Of a stretch of DNA of 64,000 nucleotides, positions 1 to 10,322 are shown in pieces. The stretch comes from Devosia pacifica. Its GTDB lineage: Bacteria > Pseudomonadota > Alphaproteobacteria > Rhizobiales > Devosiaceae. A program made the translations under genes and the position numbers. The DNA lies in NCBI RefSeq assembly GCF_014652635.1, contig NZ_BMZE01000002.1, positions 477,562 to 541,561 on the forward strand. The letters run 5' to 3'. The notes beneath the pieces were generated by a model. The model did no database searches, had not been told where the DNA came from, and saw nothing but the letters and a program-made list of their open reading frames with translations. Within the stretch, counting starts at the first letter, position 1; every line of letters begins with the position of its first letter.

Positions 1-1272
1 CAGGGTGGCGAGAAGGTCTCGCGCTTCAATGAAATCCTGGCGCGCCAATGCCGCCTCAACCTGGCTCAAGACCGCCTGTGGCGTTTCGCCGGCGACTTCA
101 CCGCTCGGGCGGATCGCGAGGACGGACTGCAACCACGCGCCAGTGCGCGCGGTCCAGTCGGCGTTTTCGTCGACAGGTTGCCTTGCCAGCATGTCCGGCA
201 TTGCCGAGCGGAACGCCGAGGCGACCTGATCGGGCCGGGCAAGCCCGGTATCCGCCGCATCGGACAGGGCATCCGGTATGGCAAGCTCGGGCAATGTTGT
301 GCCCAGAGCGTCGAGTTCCTCAGTAAAGGCGCGACCACTATTGAAGGCGGTCTCGAGGCTCGAGAGCACCAGCGGCAAGCGGATTGCGCTGACGAGTGTG
401 TCCGGCCCCGCGTCGTCTGCTGCCGCAGACAACTCGCCGATCTCGGTTTGCTGGGCGCCGAGCGTCTGTTCCAGTTCGGCGAGCTGGCTCGACAGCTGAT
501 CGATTGCGCCCTGGGCTTCGGAGAGTGCTGCAGTATCACCAGACGCCGCGCCGCCGGCGCCCGCCTCCAGTTCTTCCAGCCTCTGCTGCACCTCTTCAAG
601 CGATGCAGAAAGGCCGCTAACATCGGCGGAACCGTTTGTCGGTTCCGGCAGGGCCGCGACGACCTGTTCCACATCAGACAGACGCTGCTCAACGTCTGGT
701 GCCTCCTCGATACGGGTTTCAAGTGCCGATAGCGATTGCTGGATCTCTTGCTGGCTGTCCGACAAGGTTGTGAGCTGCTGCTCGAGAGGGTCAGTGCTGT
801 TATCGGCAGGGACTGGCCACATACCGGCCCAGGCAATGGCATAGGCTGCAGCTAATCCGAGGACACCGCCGCCGATCACGCCGATCAACGTCGCGGCAAA
901 CACGCCGTCCGAGCCGCCACCGGAGCCAGTGTCGAGAGGTCGATCCGCCACTGATGACGCTTTCGCATCTGCTTCAGACGCCTTTGGTGCGCTGCCAGGT
1001 TCTCGCGAGGCAGATACGCCGGCGGCGTCAGACGTCTTGGTGTCTGAGGGTTTTGCGTCAGGTGCCTCGGCACCTGCGCTCTTGGCCGCGTCGCTGGTCG
1101 GCACGCCCGCGCGGTTTGTGGCTGTGCCGGTTTTTGCCGGCTTGTTAACATCTGCCGGCTTTTTGCCCGCGCTGCTCGCAGTCTCGGTCGGGGTGGTTTC
1201 GCTCGTCTTGTTCTTGTCTGCCTGCGCGTCAGTCACAGGCGGCTTAGCCGGCCCGGTGGACTTGTTGCTCAT
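1..1272 (-). CDS. Mitofilin-like inner membrane protein (COG4223 type), partial at window edge
   Basis: The frame starts at ATG 1272 behind an AGGGG-type ribosome binding site and runs off the left edge, giving 424 residues with no stop in view. Residues 1-120 are a low-complexity Ala/Ser/Thr/Lys/Pro-rich cytoplasmic tail, about 124-151 form one membrane segment, and about 160-300 are Gln/Glu/Leu-rich and look like coiled coil. The remainder resembles the start of a Mic60/mitofilin-like domain. It lies 24 bp downstream of hemD on the same strand, the usual alphaproteobacterial position for this family, which is thought to shape the inner membrane. The family call rests on architecture plus this neighbourhood; the C-terminal domain is not visible. 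Confidence 0.75.
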   Translation of the reverse strand, partial: MSNKSTGPAKPPVTDAQADKNKTSETTPTETASSAGKKPADVNKPAKTGTATNRAGVPTSDAAKSAGAEAPDAKPSDTKTSDAAGVSASREPGSAPKASEADAKASSVADRPLDTGSGGGSDGVFAATLIGVIGGGVLGLAAAYAIAWAGMWPVPADNSTDPLEQQLTTLSDSQQEIQQSLSALETRIEEAPDVEQRLSDVEQVVAALPEPTNGSADVSGLSASLEEVQQRLEELEAGAGGAASGDTAALSEAQGAIDQLSSQLAELEQTLGAQQTEIGELSAAADDAGPDTLVSAIRLPLVLSSLETAFNSGRAFTEELDALGTTLPELAIPDALSDAADTGLARPDQVASAFRSAMPDMLARQPVDENADWTARTGAWLQSVLAIRPSGEVAGETPQAVLSQVEAALARQDFIEARDLLATL

Positions 1273-1296
1273 CAAATCATCCCCTGTTCGCGTCCA

Positions 1297-2034
1297 TCAT
1301 GCCCGGTTTTGCTCGCGGGCAAAAGCCAGTGCCAGCGCCATCATCGCATCCTCGTCGGGTCGATCGGCAAGGCTGATCCGGGTAAAGTGCGCATTAAGCA
1401 GCGGCTCGGCCACCTTTTCCGAGAGGCACAGGACCTCGATCGCGGCGCGGTGGCGCGGCTCAAGCCGGTCGCCGAGGCATCCGATGAAGGTGGCGGCGGT
1501 ACGCTGCGAATAAAACAGGATCGCAGCGACACTGCCCGATTCGAACTGATCCAGTATCTGCGTCGGCAGCTGCTGCGTCGGCTGCATGTCGTAAATGGCG
1601 ATGGTGTCGACGCTGACGCCGTGTTCGGCGACTGATCGCGCCAGATCACCTGAGCGATGCACGCCCGCCGGGTGCAGAATCCGGCCCCCCGGCGCGTTGT
1701 GAACGATCGTCTCGGCCAGCTCGGCAAGTGCTCCGCCGGCATTGTGGATATTGATGAACCCCAATGAAGCCGCTTCTTCGGCGCTGGCATTTCCCACGGC
1801 ATAGAGCGGCAGATGCGTGAATTCTGAGAGATCGGCAATCTCGGCAAGGCTGCGCAAACCATTGGCGCTGGTCAACGCCAGGCCGGCATATGCCTTGGGA
1901 TCGGGAATTGCTGCGTCGTTTAGTGTCACGCAGTTCAGCATCGGACAGATCAAGGCGTCAATGCCGAGCGCATCGAGATGAGAAGCGGTGGCGCGCGCAT
2001 CGGGCTCGGGGCGTGTCACCAGCATCACTGTCAT
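1297..2034 (-). CDS. hemD: Uroporphyrinogen-III synthase
   Basis: A 245-residue protein of normal family length. HemD closes and inverts ring D of hydroxymethylbilane to give uroporphyrinogen III in the cytoplasm, the branch point to haem and cobalamin. The N-terminus (VTRPEPDARATA) and the LTSANGL segment near residue 55 are typical of the first of its two lobes. Its ATG overlaps the hemC stop by 4 bp (ATGA), so translation is very probably coupled to hemC, which makes its substrate. HemD sequences are poorly conserved, so the hemC coupling is important support. Confidence 0.9.
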   Translation of the reverse strand: MTVMLVTRPEPDARATASHLDALGIDALICPMLNCVTLNDAAIPDPKAYAGLALTSANGLRSLAEIADLSEFTHLPLYAVGNASAEEAASLGFINIHNAGGALAELAETIVHNAPGGRILHPAGVHRSGDLARSVAEHGVSVDTIAIYDMQPTQQLPTQILDQFESGSVAAILFYSQRTAATFIGCLGDRLEPRHRAAIEVLCLSEKVAEPLLNAHFTRISLADRPDEDAMMALALAFAREQNRA

Positions 2035-2972
2035 TGGTCGCTCCAGCGCGCGATGAACTCCGGTCCCGCCGCAGCGAGCAGACGATGCGCGACATCCGCG
2101 CCGATCGCCTCGGCCTCGTCGCTCGTGCCCTCTCCACTTTCAGCGAAGTGCTCCGAACCATCGAGGCTGAGAATTTCAGCCTTGATCGTCAGATGTCCGT
2201 CATCGAGTTGCGCAAGCGCCGCGACCGGTGTGCGACAGGAGCCGTCAAGCACATCCAGCAATGCGCGCTCGGACATAACAGCATGGCTTGTCGGCGCGTG
2301 GTTGATGGCACTGGCCAGTTCAAGGCTCTTCTCGTCATTGCTGCGCACCGCCAGCGCGATGGCACCTTGCGCGGGAGCGGGCAGAAAGCTCTCGGGCTCC
2401 AGCGGCAGCGTGATGCGGTGTCCCTGGCCAAGCCGGTTGAGGCCTGCCATCGCCAAAAGCGTGGCGTCAGCAACACCGTCGGCAAGCTTTTGCAGTCGCG
2501 TTTGCACATTGCCGCGGAATGGCACGATGCGCAGATCAGGGCGCATGCGCTTCACCTGCGCCGCCCGGCGGATCGATGATGTGCCGAACTTGCCGCCCTC
2601 GGGCAAATAGTCGATGCCGCGCGCCACCAGCGAAATGAAGGCATCGCGCACATCCTCGCGCTCAAGGAAAGCCGCGATCTTCATTTCATCGGGCAGTTTT
2701 GTTGCCATGTCCTTGGCCGAGTGTACGCCGATATCTATACGGTTGTCGAAAAGCGCCTGATCAATTTCCTTGGTGAACAAGCCTTTACCACCGACTTCGC
2801 TAAGCGGGCGATCGACCAGCCGGTCGGCGGTCGACAGGAATGGGACAATGGCGATCTGTTCGGGGTCGATCCCGTGTGCCTGCGCCAGTCGATCCCGAGT
2901 CTCCTCAGCCTGTGCCATTGCGAGAGGCGATCCGCGGGTACCGAGGCGAAGCAGGGGCTCTGTCGATTGCAA
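2031..2972 (-). CDS. hemC: Porphobilinogen deaminase (hydroxymethylbilane synthase)
   Basis: Joins four porphobilinogen units into hydroxymethylbilane for haem synthesis. The LGTRGSPLAMAQ N-terminus is diagnostic, and Cys in LDGSCRTPVAA (about residue 246) is the dipyrromethane cofactor attachment site. The frame stays open far upstream, but that part lies antisense to tsaD. I place the start at TTG 2972, nine bases after an AGGA motif, giving 313 residues, the usual family length; there is no ATG between that site and the conserved core. It is divergent from tsaD and translationally coupled to hemD. The start is inferred and the function is secure. Confidence 0.92.
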   Translation of the reverse strand: MQSTEPLLRLGTRGSPLAMAQAEETRDRLAQAHGIDPEQIAIVPFLSTADRLVDRPLSEVGGKGLFTKEIDQALFDNRIDIGVHSAKDMATKLPDEMKIAAFLEREDVRDAFISLVARGIDYLPEGGKFGTSSIRRAAQVKRMRPDLRIVPFRGNVQTRLQKLADGVADATLLAMAGLNRLGQGHRITLPLEPESFLPAPAQGAIALAVRSNDEKSLELASAINHAPTSHAVMSERALLDVLDGSCRTPVAALAQLDDGHLTIKAEILSLDGSEHFAESGEGTSDEAEAIGADVAHRLLAAAGPEFIARWSDQ

Positions 2973-3027
2973 GGCGATAAGTCCTAGTGTACGCGAAGAA
3001 GTCTCCAAGGGAGTAGTATAGATCGCC
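2973..3027. promoter_or_regulatory. Short divergent hemC/tsaD promoter region
   Basis: Only 55 bp separate the inferred hemC TTG start and the tsaD GTG start, so both promoters must overlap each other or extend into the coding regions. I see AGGA for hemC (minus strand) and a GGGAG for tsaD (plus strand), but no convincing -35/-10 pair on either strand. Confidence 0.4.
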
Positions 3028-4107
3028 GTGACCGGGCAAGCGCTTGCCAGTGTGCTGGGTATCGAGACTAGCTGCGACGAAACCGCGGCGTCCATCGTCG
3101 TGCGGTTTCCAACCGGCGAGGGCGAAATCCGTTCCAATGTGGTGCGCTCGCAATTTGCCGAACACGCGGCGTTTGGCGGGGTCGTGCCTGAACTCGCGGC
3201 GCGCGCGCATATCTCCTGGCTCGATGCGATAATCGCCGAGGCCTGCGCCGATGCCGACATGGCGCTCGAGGATATCGACGCCATAGCCGCAACCGCGGGA
3301 CCTGGGCTGATCGGCGGGCTGCTCGTGGGATTGACCACCGCCAAGGGGCTTGCGGCGGCTCTCGGTAAGCCGCTGATCGGCGTCAATCACCTCGAAGCGC
3401 ATGCGCTGACCGCCCGGCTGACCGACAAGATCGCGTTTCCATACCTGCTGCTTCTGGTGTCCGGCGGTCACAGCCAATTCGTCTTGGTGCGCGGCGTCGG
3501 CGATTACGAACGGTGGGGTTCGACGATCGACGACGCGCTGGGAGAGGCTTTCGACAAGACGGCGAAGCTGCTTGATCTCGGACATCCCGGCGGGCCGGCC
3601 GTCGAACGCAGTGCTGCTTCGGGGGATCCTCGTCGCTTCGCGTTTCCGCGACCATTGCTCAATCAGGACCGGCTGGATTTTTCGTTTTCCGGGCTGAAGA
3701 CGGCGGTGCGCCTGAAGGCCGAGGAATTGGCGCCGCTTTCCGATCAGGACGTCGCCGATATCGCCGCGAGCTTTCAGGCCAGCGTCATCGACATCATTGC
3801 CCGCCGGACACGCGCGGCGCTTGTCAGGTTTTCTCGCGAGCTGCCCAATGCGGTCCCGCAACTGGTTGTTGCCGGGGGGGTGGCTGCCAATAAGGCCATT
3901 GCTGCGACTCTGCGCGATGTGACGGATCGTGCCGGTGCCCGGCTCGTTGTGCCACCGCCGGCGCTGTGCACGGATAATGGCGCGATGGTGGCATGGGCCG
4001 GCGCTGAACGACTGGCTCTTGGCCAAAGCGATGGGTTCGACCTGTCGGCGCGCGCGCGCTGGCCGCTTGATGATTCCAGCATGCAGGTGAACACTGATGC
4101 CGCTTGA
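3028..4107 (+). CDS. tsaD: tRNA N6-threonylcarbamoyladenosine transferase subunit TsaD
   Basis: TsaD moves the threonylcarbamoyl group onto A37 of ANN-decoding tRNAs, working with TsaB/TsaE and TsaC. The 359-residue protein carries [11 protein letters not shown] at its start, metal-binding H121 and H125 in NHLEAHAL, a GGHSQF nucleotide-binding segment and GGVAANK near the C-terminus. The start is GTG 3028 with a distant GGGAG; no better in-frame start precedes the conserved core. It overlaps gpsA by 11 bp and heads the plus-strand tsaD-gpsA-YciI-EVE run, a common alphaproteobacterial arrangement. Confidence 0.95.
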   Translation: MTGQALASVLGIETSCDETAASIVVRFPTGEGEIRSNVVRSQFAEHAAFGGVVPELAARAHISWLDAIIAEACADADMALEDIDAIAATAGPGLIGGLLVGLTTAKGLAAALGKPLIGVNHLEAHALTARLTDKIAFPYLLLLVSGGHSQFVLVRGVGDYERWGSTIDDALGEAFDKTAKLLDLGHPGGPAVERSAASGDPRRFAFPRPLLNQDRLDFSFSGLKTAVRLKAEELAPLSDQDVADIAASFQASVIDIIARRTRAALVRFSRELPNAVPQLVVAGGVAANKAIAATLRDVTDRAGARLVVPPPALCTDNGAMVAWAGAERLALGQSDGFDLSARARWPLDDSSMQVNTDAA

Positions 4108-5083
4108 AACAGTCGCCGTCATCGGCGCCGGCGCGTGGGGCACTGCGCTGGCACAGGCTGCCGTCGGGGCCGGGCGGGACACGACGCTCTATGCCCGTCG
4201 TTCGGCCGTTGTCGAGGAAATCAATACGCTGCACACCAACGAGGCGCACTTGCCCGGGCGCAGGCTCGATTCGGCCCTGAAGGCCGCGGAGACCTTTGCA
4301 CCGGCGGATATTGTCATTCTAGCAGTGCCGGCGCAGATGACCCGCACGGCGCTCGAGGCAATCGCTCCGGATGCGCTCGCAGGCGTTCCCGTAATCCTGA
4401 CGGCCAAGGGCCTCGAAAAGGGTACGCTTTTGCGCCAGAGCAGCGTGCTCTTGGATATGGCGCCTGATGCCATCCCCTACGTTTTGTCCGGCCCCAGTTT
4501 TGCCGAGGACGTCGCGGCAGGCAGGCCGACTGCAGTGACCTTGGCGGGCGATGGTGCCAGCGAAACTTCAGCCTTGGCGGCGGCGCTTGCCAGCACCGCG
4601 TTGCGTCCCTACGCCGCTGATGATCGTATCGGTGTCGAGATCGCTGGCGCTCTCAAGAATGTCTATGCGCTTGCCTGCGGCGCCGTTGAAGGGGCAGGCC
4701 TCGGCGCCTCGGCGCGGGCGGGTCTGATCGCCAGGGGCTATGCCGAGCTGGCGCGGATCGTTGCCGCGCTTGGCGGCTCTGCCACAACCCTTACCGGACT
4801 TGCCGGGCTTGGCGATCTGACGCTGTCCTGCACAAGCATCCAATCGCGCAACTACCGTTTTGGCGTTCGGCTGGGCCAGGGTGAAAGTTCCGAAGCGATC
4901 CTCGCTTCGGGCGCTTCCCTGGCGGAAGGCGTTGCGACGGCGCCGGTTGCAGCAGCGCTTGCCGACGAGGCTGCGGTCGATGCGCCGCTGATTGGTGCCG
5001 TCAACGATCTGTTGACGGCAAAAGCCGATATTTCGACCATCGTTACCGGGCTGATGACCCGCCCGCTGAAGAGAGAGGACTGA
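4097..5083 (+). CDS. gpsA: Glycerol-3-phosphate dehydrogenase [NAD(P)+]
   Basis: Reduces dihydroxyacetone phosphate to sn-glycerol 3-phosphate, the backbone of phospholipids, in the cytoplasm. The 328-residue protein begins with a Rossmann motif [12 protein letters not shown], has [18 protein letters not shown] in the middle and [16 protein letters not shown] around the catalytic lysine near residue 190. Length and motifs are standard. The start lies inside the 3' end of tsaD, so expression is probably coupled. Confidence 0.95.
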   Translation: MPLETVAVIGAGAWGTALAQAAVGAGRDTTLYARRSAVVEEINTLHTNEAHLPGRRLDSALKAAETFAPADIVILAVPAQMTRTALEAIAPDALAGVPVILTAKGLEKGTLLRQSSVLLDMAPDAIPYVLSGPSFAEDVAAGRPTAVTLAGDGASETSALAAALASTALRPYAADDRIGVEIAGALKNVYALACGAVEGAGLGASARAGLIARGYAELARIVAALGGSATTLTGLAGLGDLTLSCTSIQSRNYRFGVRLGQGESSEAILASGASLAEGVATAPVAAALADEAAVDAPLIGAVNDLLTAKADISTIVTGLMTRPLKRED

Positions 5084-5084
5084 C

Positions 5085-5372
5085 ATGTTCTATGCGCTGA
5101 TCGCCGACGACACCGATGACCCGCAAAAGCGCATGGATGCGCGCTCGGATCATCTCAAGCACCTCGACGTGCTCGGCGATCGGCTTGTTCTGGCAGGGCC
5201 ATTCATCACCGAGAACGGGGCGATGACCGGCAGCTTCATGGTGATCGAAGCAGACAGCCAGGCAGAGGCGGAGGCGATTTATGCCGAGGATCCTTATGTC
5301 AAAAGCGGAGTGTTCGCGAATTACACGGTGCGTCCGTTCAAGCTGACCATCAACAAGTCTGCGGGCCGATAA
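5085..5372 (+). CDS. YciI family protein
   Basis: A 95-residue ferredoxin-like-fold protein of the YciI family (MFYALIADDTDDPQKRMDAR start, GPFITENGAMTGS middle, EAIYAEDPYVKSGVF late). These features match the YciI/YCII pattern in which a small barrel dimer carries conserved His/Asp. No biochemical role is established for this subgroup. It starts one base after the gpsA stop behind GAGAGGAC and is followed after one base by the EVE gene, so it belongs to the same transcript. Confidence 0.85.
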   Translation: MFYALIADDTDDPQKRMDARSDHLKHLDVLGDRLVLAGPFITENGAMTGSFMVIEADSQAEAEAIYAEDPYVKSGVFANYTVRPFKLTINKSAGR

Positions 5373-5373
5373 C

Positions 5374-5796
5374 ATGGCGTACTGGCTGCTGAAGTCGGAG
5401 CCCGAGACCTTTTCCTGGCAGGACCTGGTGGACAAGGGCGCCCCCGAGGAGTGGAACGGGGTGCGCAACTACCAGGCGCGCAACAACATGCGGGCGATGC
5501 AGGTGGGCGACGAAGCGTTCTTTTATCACTCGGTGAAGGATAAATGCGTTGTCGGCATTTGTCGCGTCGCCGCAGCCATCCATCCGGATTCAACCGCGGA
5601 TCTCAAGAACGGCAAGGTGGTCTGGGAGTGCGTCGATGTCGAAGCGGTGAAGCCGTTTCAGACGGCCGTCAGCCTCGATGAGATCAAGGTGACCGAGGGC
5701 CTTCAGGAGATGGTGCTGGTGAACAATTCGCGCCTGTCAGTCCAGCCGGTGAGCGATGCCGAATGGGCAATCATCTGCAAGATGGGCGGACTCTAG
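5374..5796 (+). CDS. EVE domain-containing protein (putative modified-base reader)
   Basis: A 140-residue single-domain protein. The start MAYWLLKSEPETFSWQDL, the GVRNYQARNNMRAM segment and FYHSVKDKCVVGICRV are typical of EVE/thymocyte nuclear protein 1 relatives, a PUA-like fold proposed to bind modified DNA or RNA bases. It sits at the end of the tsaD-gpsA-YciI run with almost no spacing. The conserved link to a tRNA-modification gene is suggestive, but the ligand is unknown. Confidence 0.88.
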   Translation: MAYWLLKSEPETFSWQDLVDKGAPEEWNGVRNYQARNNMRAMQVGDEAFFYHSVKDKCVVGICRVAAAIHPDSTADLKNGKVVWECVDVEAVKPFQTAVSLDEIKVTEGLQEMVLVNNSRLSVQPVSDAEWAIICKMGGL

Positions 5797-5825
5797 GGCC
5801 AATACGCTCGGCCCCAGAAGCGAAT

Positions 5826-6464
5826 TCAGCCCTCTGACACGATAGGCGGTACGTGCTGCTTCGGCTCGCTCTGCGGAGCGTAGCGATTAAGGATCGGCAC
5901 TTGCAGCATTGAGAACACGATGGTCAGCGGCATGATGCCCCAAACCTTGAACGCGACCCAGGTATCGGTCGAGAAATTGCGCCAGACCACTTCGTTGAGG
6001 GCGGCGAGGGCAAAGAAAAACAGACCCCAGCGCAAGGTGAGCAAGAACCAGCCTTTGGGCTGCAGTTTGTAGACATCGCCGAAAACGTATTTCAGCAGAG
6101 ATTGGCCGAACAATAGGCCGCCAAGCAGCACACCGCCAAACATCACATTGGTGATCGTCGGCTTCATCTTGATGAAGGTATCGTCCTGCAGCCACAGCGT
6201 CAGGCCGCCAAATACCAGAACCACCACGCCGGTGATCAGCGGCATGATCGCGACCTTCTTGAGCACCAGCCAGCTGATCGCGAGCGACAGCACCATGGCA
6301 CCCATGAACCAGGCCGTTGCGACGTAGATATCCGCACGCCCGTTCATGATGAAGAAAACGACCAACGGGCCAAGCTCGAGAACCAACTTGATCAGTTGCG
6401 GCTTCAGTTCTGCCCAATCGATTTCCGATTGTGGGCTATCGGCGTTTTCAGTCTTGTCGGCCAT
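5826..6464 (-). CDS. yciB: Inner membrane septation-associated protein YciB/IspA family
   Basis: A 212-residue integral membrane protein with five or six hydrophobic segments from about residue 22 to 195. The [32 protein letters not shown] and [20 protein letters not shown] stretches are hallmarks of the septation protein A family. YciB homologues influence cell division and envelope elongation; the exact activity is unsettled. It lies 127 bp downstream of ftsY on the same strand and converges with the EVE gene, with 29 bp between stops. Confidence 0.9.
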   Translation of the reverse strand: MADKTENADSPQSEIDWAELKPQLIKLVLELGPLVVFFIMNGRADIYVATAWFMGAMVLSLAISWLVLKKVAIMPLITGVVVLVFGGLTLWLQDDTFIKMKPTITNVMFGGVLLGGLLFGQSLLKYVFGDVYKLQPKGWFLLTLRWGLFFFALAALNEVVWRNFSTDTWVAFKVWGIMPLTIVFSMLQVPILNRYAPQSEPKQHVPPIVSEG

Positions 6465-6591
6465 GGAACTCGTTCACTCGGTGACGCTGTTCAAAGTATG
6501 GGCGGGGCGACCCCTGGGTGCAAGGCCGCGCCATTGTGAAATCCGGTTCGCTGCTAGGCCCCGACCATGATGAAATTGCGGCTCGTGCCAA

Positions 6592-7899
6592 TCACGCCTG
6601 CGTGTCTCCGGCAATAGCCCGGGCGAAATCGCTGGCGCTGAATGGCTCGAGGTCATCAACCCCCTCGCCGACACCGATGAAATGCACCGGCAGGCCGAAC
6701 CGGTTGGCAATGGCAACAAGAATGCCGCCGCGCGCCGTACCGTCGAGCTTTGTCATCACCAGGCCGGTGACGCCAGCACGCTTGCCGAAAATCTCGACCT
6801 GGCTGAGAGCATTCTGCCCCGTCGTCGCGTCGAGCGTCAGCAATACGGCATGCGGGGCATCGGGAGACAGCTTCTTGATGACCCGGATTATCTTTTCGAG
6901 TTCGCCCATCAGCTCGTCGCGGTTTTGCAGGCGTCCGGCGGTGTCAATGATCAGCACGTCCCGCTTTTCCGCTGTCGCGCGTTCAACCGCCTCATAAGCG
7001 AGCCCTGATGCGTCCGATCCGGCAGGTTTGCTGATGACAGGGGTGCCGGTGCGTTCGCCCCAGACCTGCAGCTGCTCGATTGCGGCGGCACGGAAGGTGT
7101 CGCCTGCGGCCATCATCACTGAACGGCCTTCAGCCGTCAGCTTTTGCGTCAACTTGCCGATTGTCGTTGTCTTGCCGGTACCGTTGACGCCTACCATCAG
7201 GATGATGAACGGTTTTTGGCCGGTGTCGATCTGCAGTGGCTGCGCCACCGGCTTCAGTACTTTTTCGACTTCCTGCGCCAGGACACCGCGAACATCTTCG
7301 GCCGAAACGTCACGCTCGTACCGATCGCGGCGCAGCGACTCGGTGATGGCGGTCGCGGTATCGATACCGAGATCTGCCTGAATCAGCACATCCTCGAGGT
7401 CCTCCAGCGTCTCGTCGTCGAGCTTGCGGCGCGTGAAGATTCCGGCAATCGACCCGCCAAGCTGGTCGGAGGAACGCTTGAGGCCTGATGCCAGTCTTGA
7501 AAACCAGCTTCCTCGGGGTTTCGTCTCCTCGACCGGCTGTTCGACGGCGGGTGCAGGGGCGGACGGCGCCGGCTGAGGACCGGGGGTGTCCTCGAGATCA
7601 TCGACGTAGTCCGGATCGGTCTCCGGCGGGCCGGGCGGAAAATCGTCGTCAGGCGTTTCGCTGTCGGACGGTGGCTCGCGATCGTCCTCTGGCGGCAACT
7701 CGTGCTCGCTTGGCTCGTCGACGCTCGCAACCTGCGAGGGCTCGATGATCGGGTCCTCGGTCAATGGCTCGGGAGGCTCGGGCGAGATCGGGTGGTTGGG
7801 CGCGATCGGCCCCAGATCTGGCTTCACCGGTTGTGGCGGCGGCGTTTCCACCTGGCCACCGAATAGCCGTTTGAAGAAACCGGGCTTTTTCTCGCTCAT
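6592..7899 (-). CDS. ftsY: Signal recognition particle receptor FtsY
   Basis: The SRP GTPase receptor at the inner membrane, partner of Ffh at 12685-14286. Of its 435 residues, about 130 form an acidic, Pro/Glu/Asp-rich A domain, then come the N domain and the G domain with MVGVNGTGKTTTIGKL (G1), DTAGRLQNRDELM (G3) and TKLDGTARGG (G4/G5). The ATG has a strong AAGGAAGG site upstream. It follows mtaB by 27 bp and forms a dapF-mtaB-ftsY-yciB run. Confidence 0.95.
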   Translation of the reverse strand: MSEKKPGFFKRLFGGQVETPPPQPVKPDLGPIAPNHPISPEPPEPLTEDPIIEPSQVASVDEPSEHELPPEDDREPPSDSETPDDDFPPGPPETDPDYVDDLEDTPGPQPAPSAPAPAVEQPVEETKPRGSWFSRLASGLKRSSDQLGGSIAGIFTRRKLDDETLEDLEDVLIQADLGIDTATAITESLRRDRYERDVSAEDVRGVLAQEVEKVLKPVAQPLQIDTGQKPFIILMVGVNGTGKTTTIGKLTQKLTAEGRSVMMAAGDTFRAAAIEQLQVWGERTGTPVISKPAGSDASGLAYEAVERATAEKRDVLIIDTAGRLQNRDELMGELEKIIRVIKKLSPDAPHAVLLTLDATTGQNALSQVEIFGKRAGVTGLVMTKLDGTARGGILVAIANRFGLPVHFIGVGEGVDDLEPFSASDFARAIAGDTQA

Positions 7900-7926
7900 C
7901 GTGCTGCCTTCCTTGGCGAGCGCCGT

Positions 7927-9192
7927 TCAGGCGGCACTCAGCAGTCGTTCACCGGCAAGCCCGGCATCGCTACGTCCGATCACCCTGACCGGGACGATCT
8001 CGCCTGGCTCCGTATCCGGAACGTCGATCGGTATGAAATGCTCCGTCCGCCCAAGCCCAGCCCGTTCGATCAGAACCTGCTCGATTTGGCCGATCCGACT
8101 GTCGCGCAGCCTGTTGAATTGGCGGGCCCCGGCTTCGCGCAAATTCGCCGCGCGCTCGCGTGCAACAGCTTTCGGCACCTGAGGCATGCGTGCGGCGGGC
8201 GTGCCGGGACGCGGCGAGAACGGGAAGACATGCAGATGACTGAGGTTGGCCTCCTCGACAATCGCCAGCGTATTCGCGAACATTTCGTCGCTTTCGGTCG
8301 GGAAGCCGGCAATGATATCGGCGCCCAGCGCCATGTCCGGCCTGAGGCGTCTGAGTTGCGCAACCACCTCGAGCGCATCGCCGCGCGAGTGCCGCCGCTT
8401 CATCCGCTTGAGGATGAGGTCGTCGCCCGACTGCAAGGACAGATGCAGATGCGGCATCAAGCGCCTCTCACTTGCTATGACCTCATACAAATCCGGATCA
8501 GCCTCGATTGAATCGATGGATGAGATGCGCAGCCGCGGCAGGTCAGGCACATGCCGGAGGATTGACTGGGTCAGCTTGCCGAGTGTCGGCGCACCAGGCA
8601 GGTCGGGCCCGTAGGATGTGATATCGACACCCGTTAGCACGATTTCGCGATAGCCGTTGCCGACGAGTGTCTTGATCTGCTCGACAACCGCGCCCATCGG
8701 CACGGAGCGTGACGGGCCCCGTCCGAACGGGATAATGCAGAAGGTGCAGCGGTGATCGCACCCGTTCTGTACCTGAACGAATGCTCTGGCGCGGCCGTCC
8801 ATGCCTTCGATCAGATGTCCGGCAGTTTCGCGAACGCTCATGATGTCGTTCACCTGCACCTTGTCATTCAGGCGCACGCCAAATGCTATGGGTTCATAGC
8901 TTTTCGATGTCAGCTTGTCCGCATTGCCGATAACGAGGTCGACCTCATCCATGTCGCCGAAGCTGCGCGCTTCGGTCTGCGCGGCGCAGCCGGTCACAAC
9001 GATACGGGCGGAGGGATTGTCCCGGCGCGCCTTGCGGATCGCCTGCTTGGCCTGGCGCACCGCCTCGGCCGTCACGGCGCAGGTATTGATAATGATCGCA
9101 TCGTCCAGCCCCGCCTTTTCGGCTTCGGACTTGATGACTTCACTCTCATAGGCGTTAAGGCGGCAGCCGAATGTGACGGTCGAAACGCTCAT
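7927..9192 (-). CDS. mtaB: tRNA t6A37 methylthiotransferase MtaB
   Basis: A radical SAM methylthiotransferase that converts t6A37 to ms2t6A37 in tRNA. In 421 residues it has an N-terminal UPF0004 domain ([14 protein letters not shown], with Cys also in NTCAV and TGCAAQ for the auxiliary cluster), the radical SAM motif [12 protein letters not shown] (CX3CX2C), and a C-terminal TRAM-like segment. This acts after the TsaD-dependent step encoded nearby. Its start overlaps the dapF stop by 4 bp. MtaB rather than MiaB is chosen from the short N-terminus and length. Confidence 0.92.
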   Translation of the reverse strand: MSVSTVTFGCRLNAYESEVIKSEAEKAGLDDAIIINTCAVTAEAVRQAKQAIRKARRDNPSARIVVTGCAAQTEARSFGDMDEVDLVIGNADKLTSKSYEPIAFGVRLNDKVQVNDIMSVRETAGHLIEGMDGRARAFVQVQNGCDHRCTFCIIPFGRGPSRSVPMGAVVEQIKTLVGNGYREIVLTGVDITSYGPDLPGAPTLGKLTQSILRHVPDLPRLRISSIDSIEADPDLYEVIASERRLMPHLHLSLQSGDDLILKRMKRRHSRGDALEVVAQLRRLRPDMALGADIIAGFPTESDEMFANTLAIVEEANLSHLHVFPFSPRPGTPAARMPQVPKAVARERAANLREAGARQFNRLRDSRIGQIEQVLIERAGLGRTEHFIPIDVPDTEPGEIVPVRVIGRSDAGLAGERLLSAA

Positions 9193-10052
9193 GCGGCCCC
9201 TTCTTCGGTCAATTCCGCGTCGAGCGTGCCCTCATGCTCGAGCTCCCACGGTCCGGTCATGAGTATGTGGTCATCGCTTTCACGCCAGCTGATTTGTAGT
9301 TCGCCGCCTGGCAGAACGATGGTTGCGGCGCGCGCGGCAAGGCCCTTTCGGGCCGCCGTCACCGCGACAGCGCAGGCCGCGGTTCCGCAGGCAAGAGTGA
9401 GACCCGCGCCCCGTTCCCAGACGCGCACCTTGATGCGGTCGGGAGCCAGCACCTGCGCAACAGAAATGTTGGCGCGCTCGGGGAAGATCGGATGATTCTC
9501 GAGCAATGGTCCGAACCTGTCGAGCGCATACTCGTCTGGATCGTTGTGGACCCAGAACACGGCGTGCGGGTTGCCAACATTCACGACAGACGGCGTATGC
9601 AGCGCCGGCTTGTCGATCGGGCCGACCTGCAACTCTATGCCGGTCGTATCGGCAAACGGCTCCTCAAGCGGGATCTGATCCCACTCAAAGCGCGGTTTTC
9701 CCATATCGACGGTGATCATTTCCTGATCGGCGTTGGTGACAGCAAGAAGCCCGGAGACGGTTTCGAGCAGAAGTTCCGACTTTCCTGTCTCACGGCCAAG
9801 GTAGTAGGCGACGCACCGGGTACCATTGCCGCACGCGCCGGCCTTCGATCCGTCGGCATTATAGATGGTGACCAACGCGTCGGTGCCAGGCGTGCGGGGC
9901 GCTGCAATCACCATGGCCTGATCGAAGGCGGTGCGCGGCTGCGCTGCAAGGTGTCGCGCAGTCTCGCTCGATATCCGGCCTTGGTCGCGGATATCGACGA
10001 CTAGAATGGCGTTGCCGAGACCATTCATTTTCAGAAACGGCGTACCGCTCAC
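9189..10052 (-). CDS. dapF: Diaminopimelate epimerase
   Basis: Interconverts LL- and meso-diaminopimelate for lysine and peptidoglycan. The catalytic cysteine pair is present in GACGNGTRC (Cys74) and TLACGTAAC (Cys222). I choose GTG 10052, six bases after AGAGG, giving 287 residues; an in-frame TTG two codons upstream is the alternative. The usual MHGLGND near the start reads MNGLGNA here, so the normally conserved His and Asp are replaced, a mild oddity. It leads the dapF-mtaB-ftsY run. Confidence 0.92.
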   Translation of the reverse strand: MSGTPFLKMNGLGNAILVVDIRDQGRISSETARHLAAQPRTAFDQAMVIAAPRTPGTDALVTIYNADGSKAGACGNGTRCVAYYLGRETGKSELLLETVSGLLAVTNADQEMITVDMGKPRFEWDQIPLEEPFADTTGIELQVGPIDKPALHTPSVVNVGNPHAVFWVHNDPDEYALDRFGPLLENHPIFPERANISVAQVLAPDRIKVRVWERGAGLTLACGTAACAVAVTAARKGLAARAATIVLPGGELQISWRESDDHILMTGPWELEHEGTLDAELTEEGAA

Positions 10053-10322
10053 TGTCAACCTCTAGCACTGTTCGAGAATAGAGGGCCTTAAGGCTCATCG
10101 GCGTATATGGCGCATATCAGTGGATTTTGCCACCCCCGCGGGCTTGAGGTGCTCCGAGCAGATACACTTTGAAGACAGTTTGACCGAGCTGCAAAACGTC
10201 AGTGATTTCAAGCTTCAGGCGATCTTAACCAGCTTTCGAGTCCGTCAGTCGAGCAACCAGTTCTTGCAGTATGATGATTGCACATAGGACGTTCCCACCC
10301 CGGCTGCAGGAGTTCCGGCGCC

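Noticed and set aside
2973..3386. Upstream in-frame extension of hemC by 138 codons
   Set aside because: It lies antisense to tsaD, has no family similarity, and a TTG with AGGA at 2972 gives the normal HemC length.
2905..4182. Open frame of 425 codons on the minus strand across tsaD
   Set aside because: Fully antisense to a well-conserved gene; composition is Arg/Gln-rich shadow coding.
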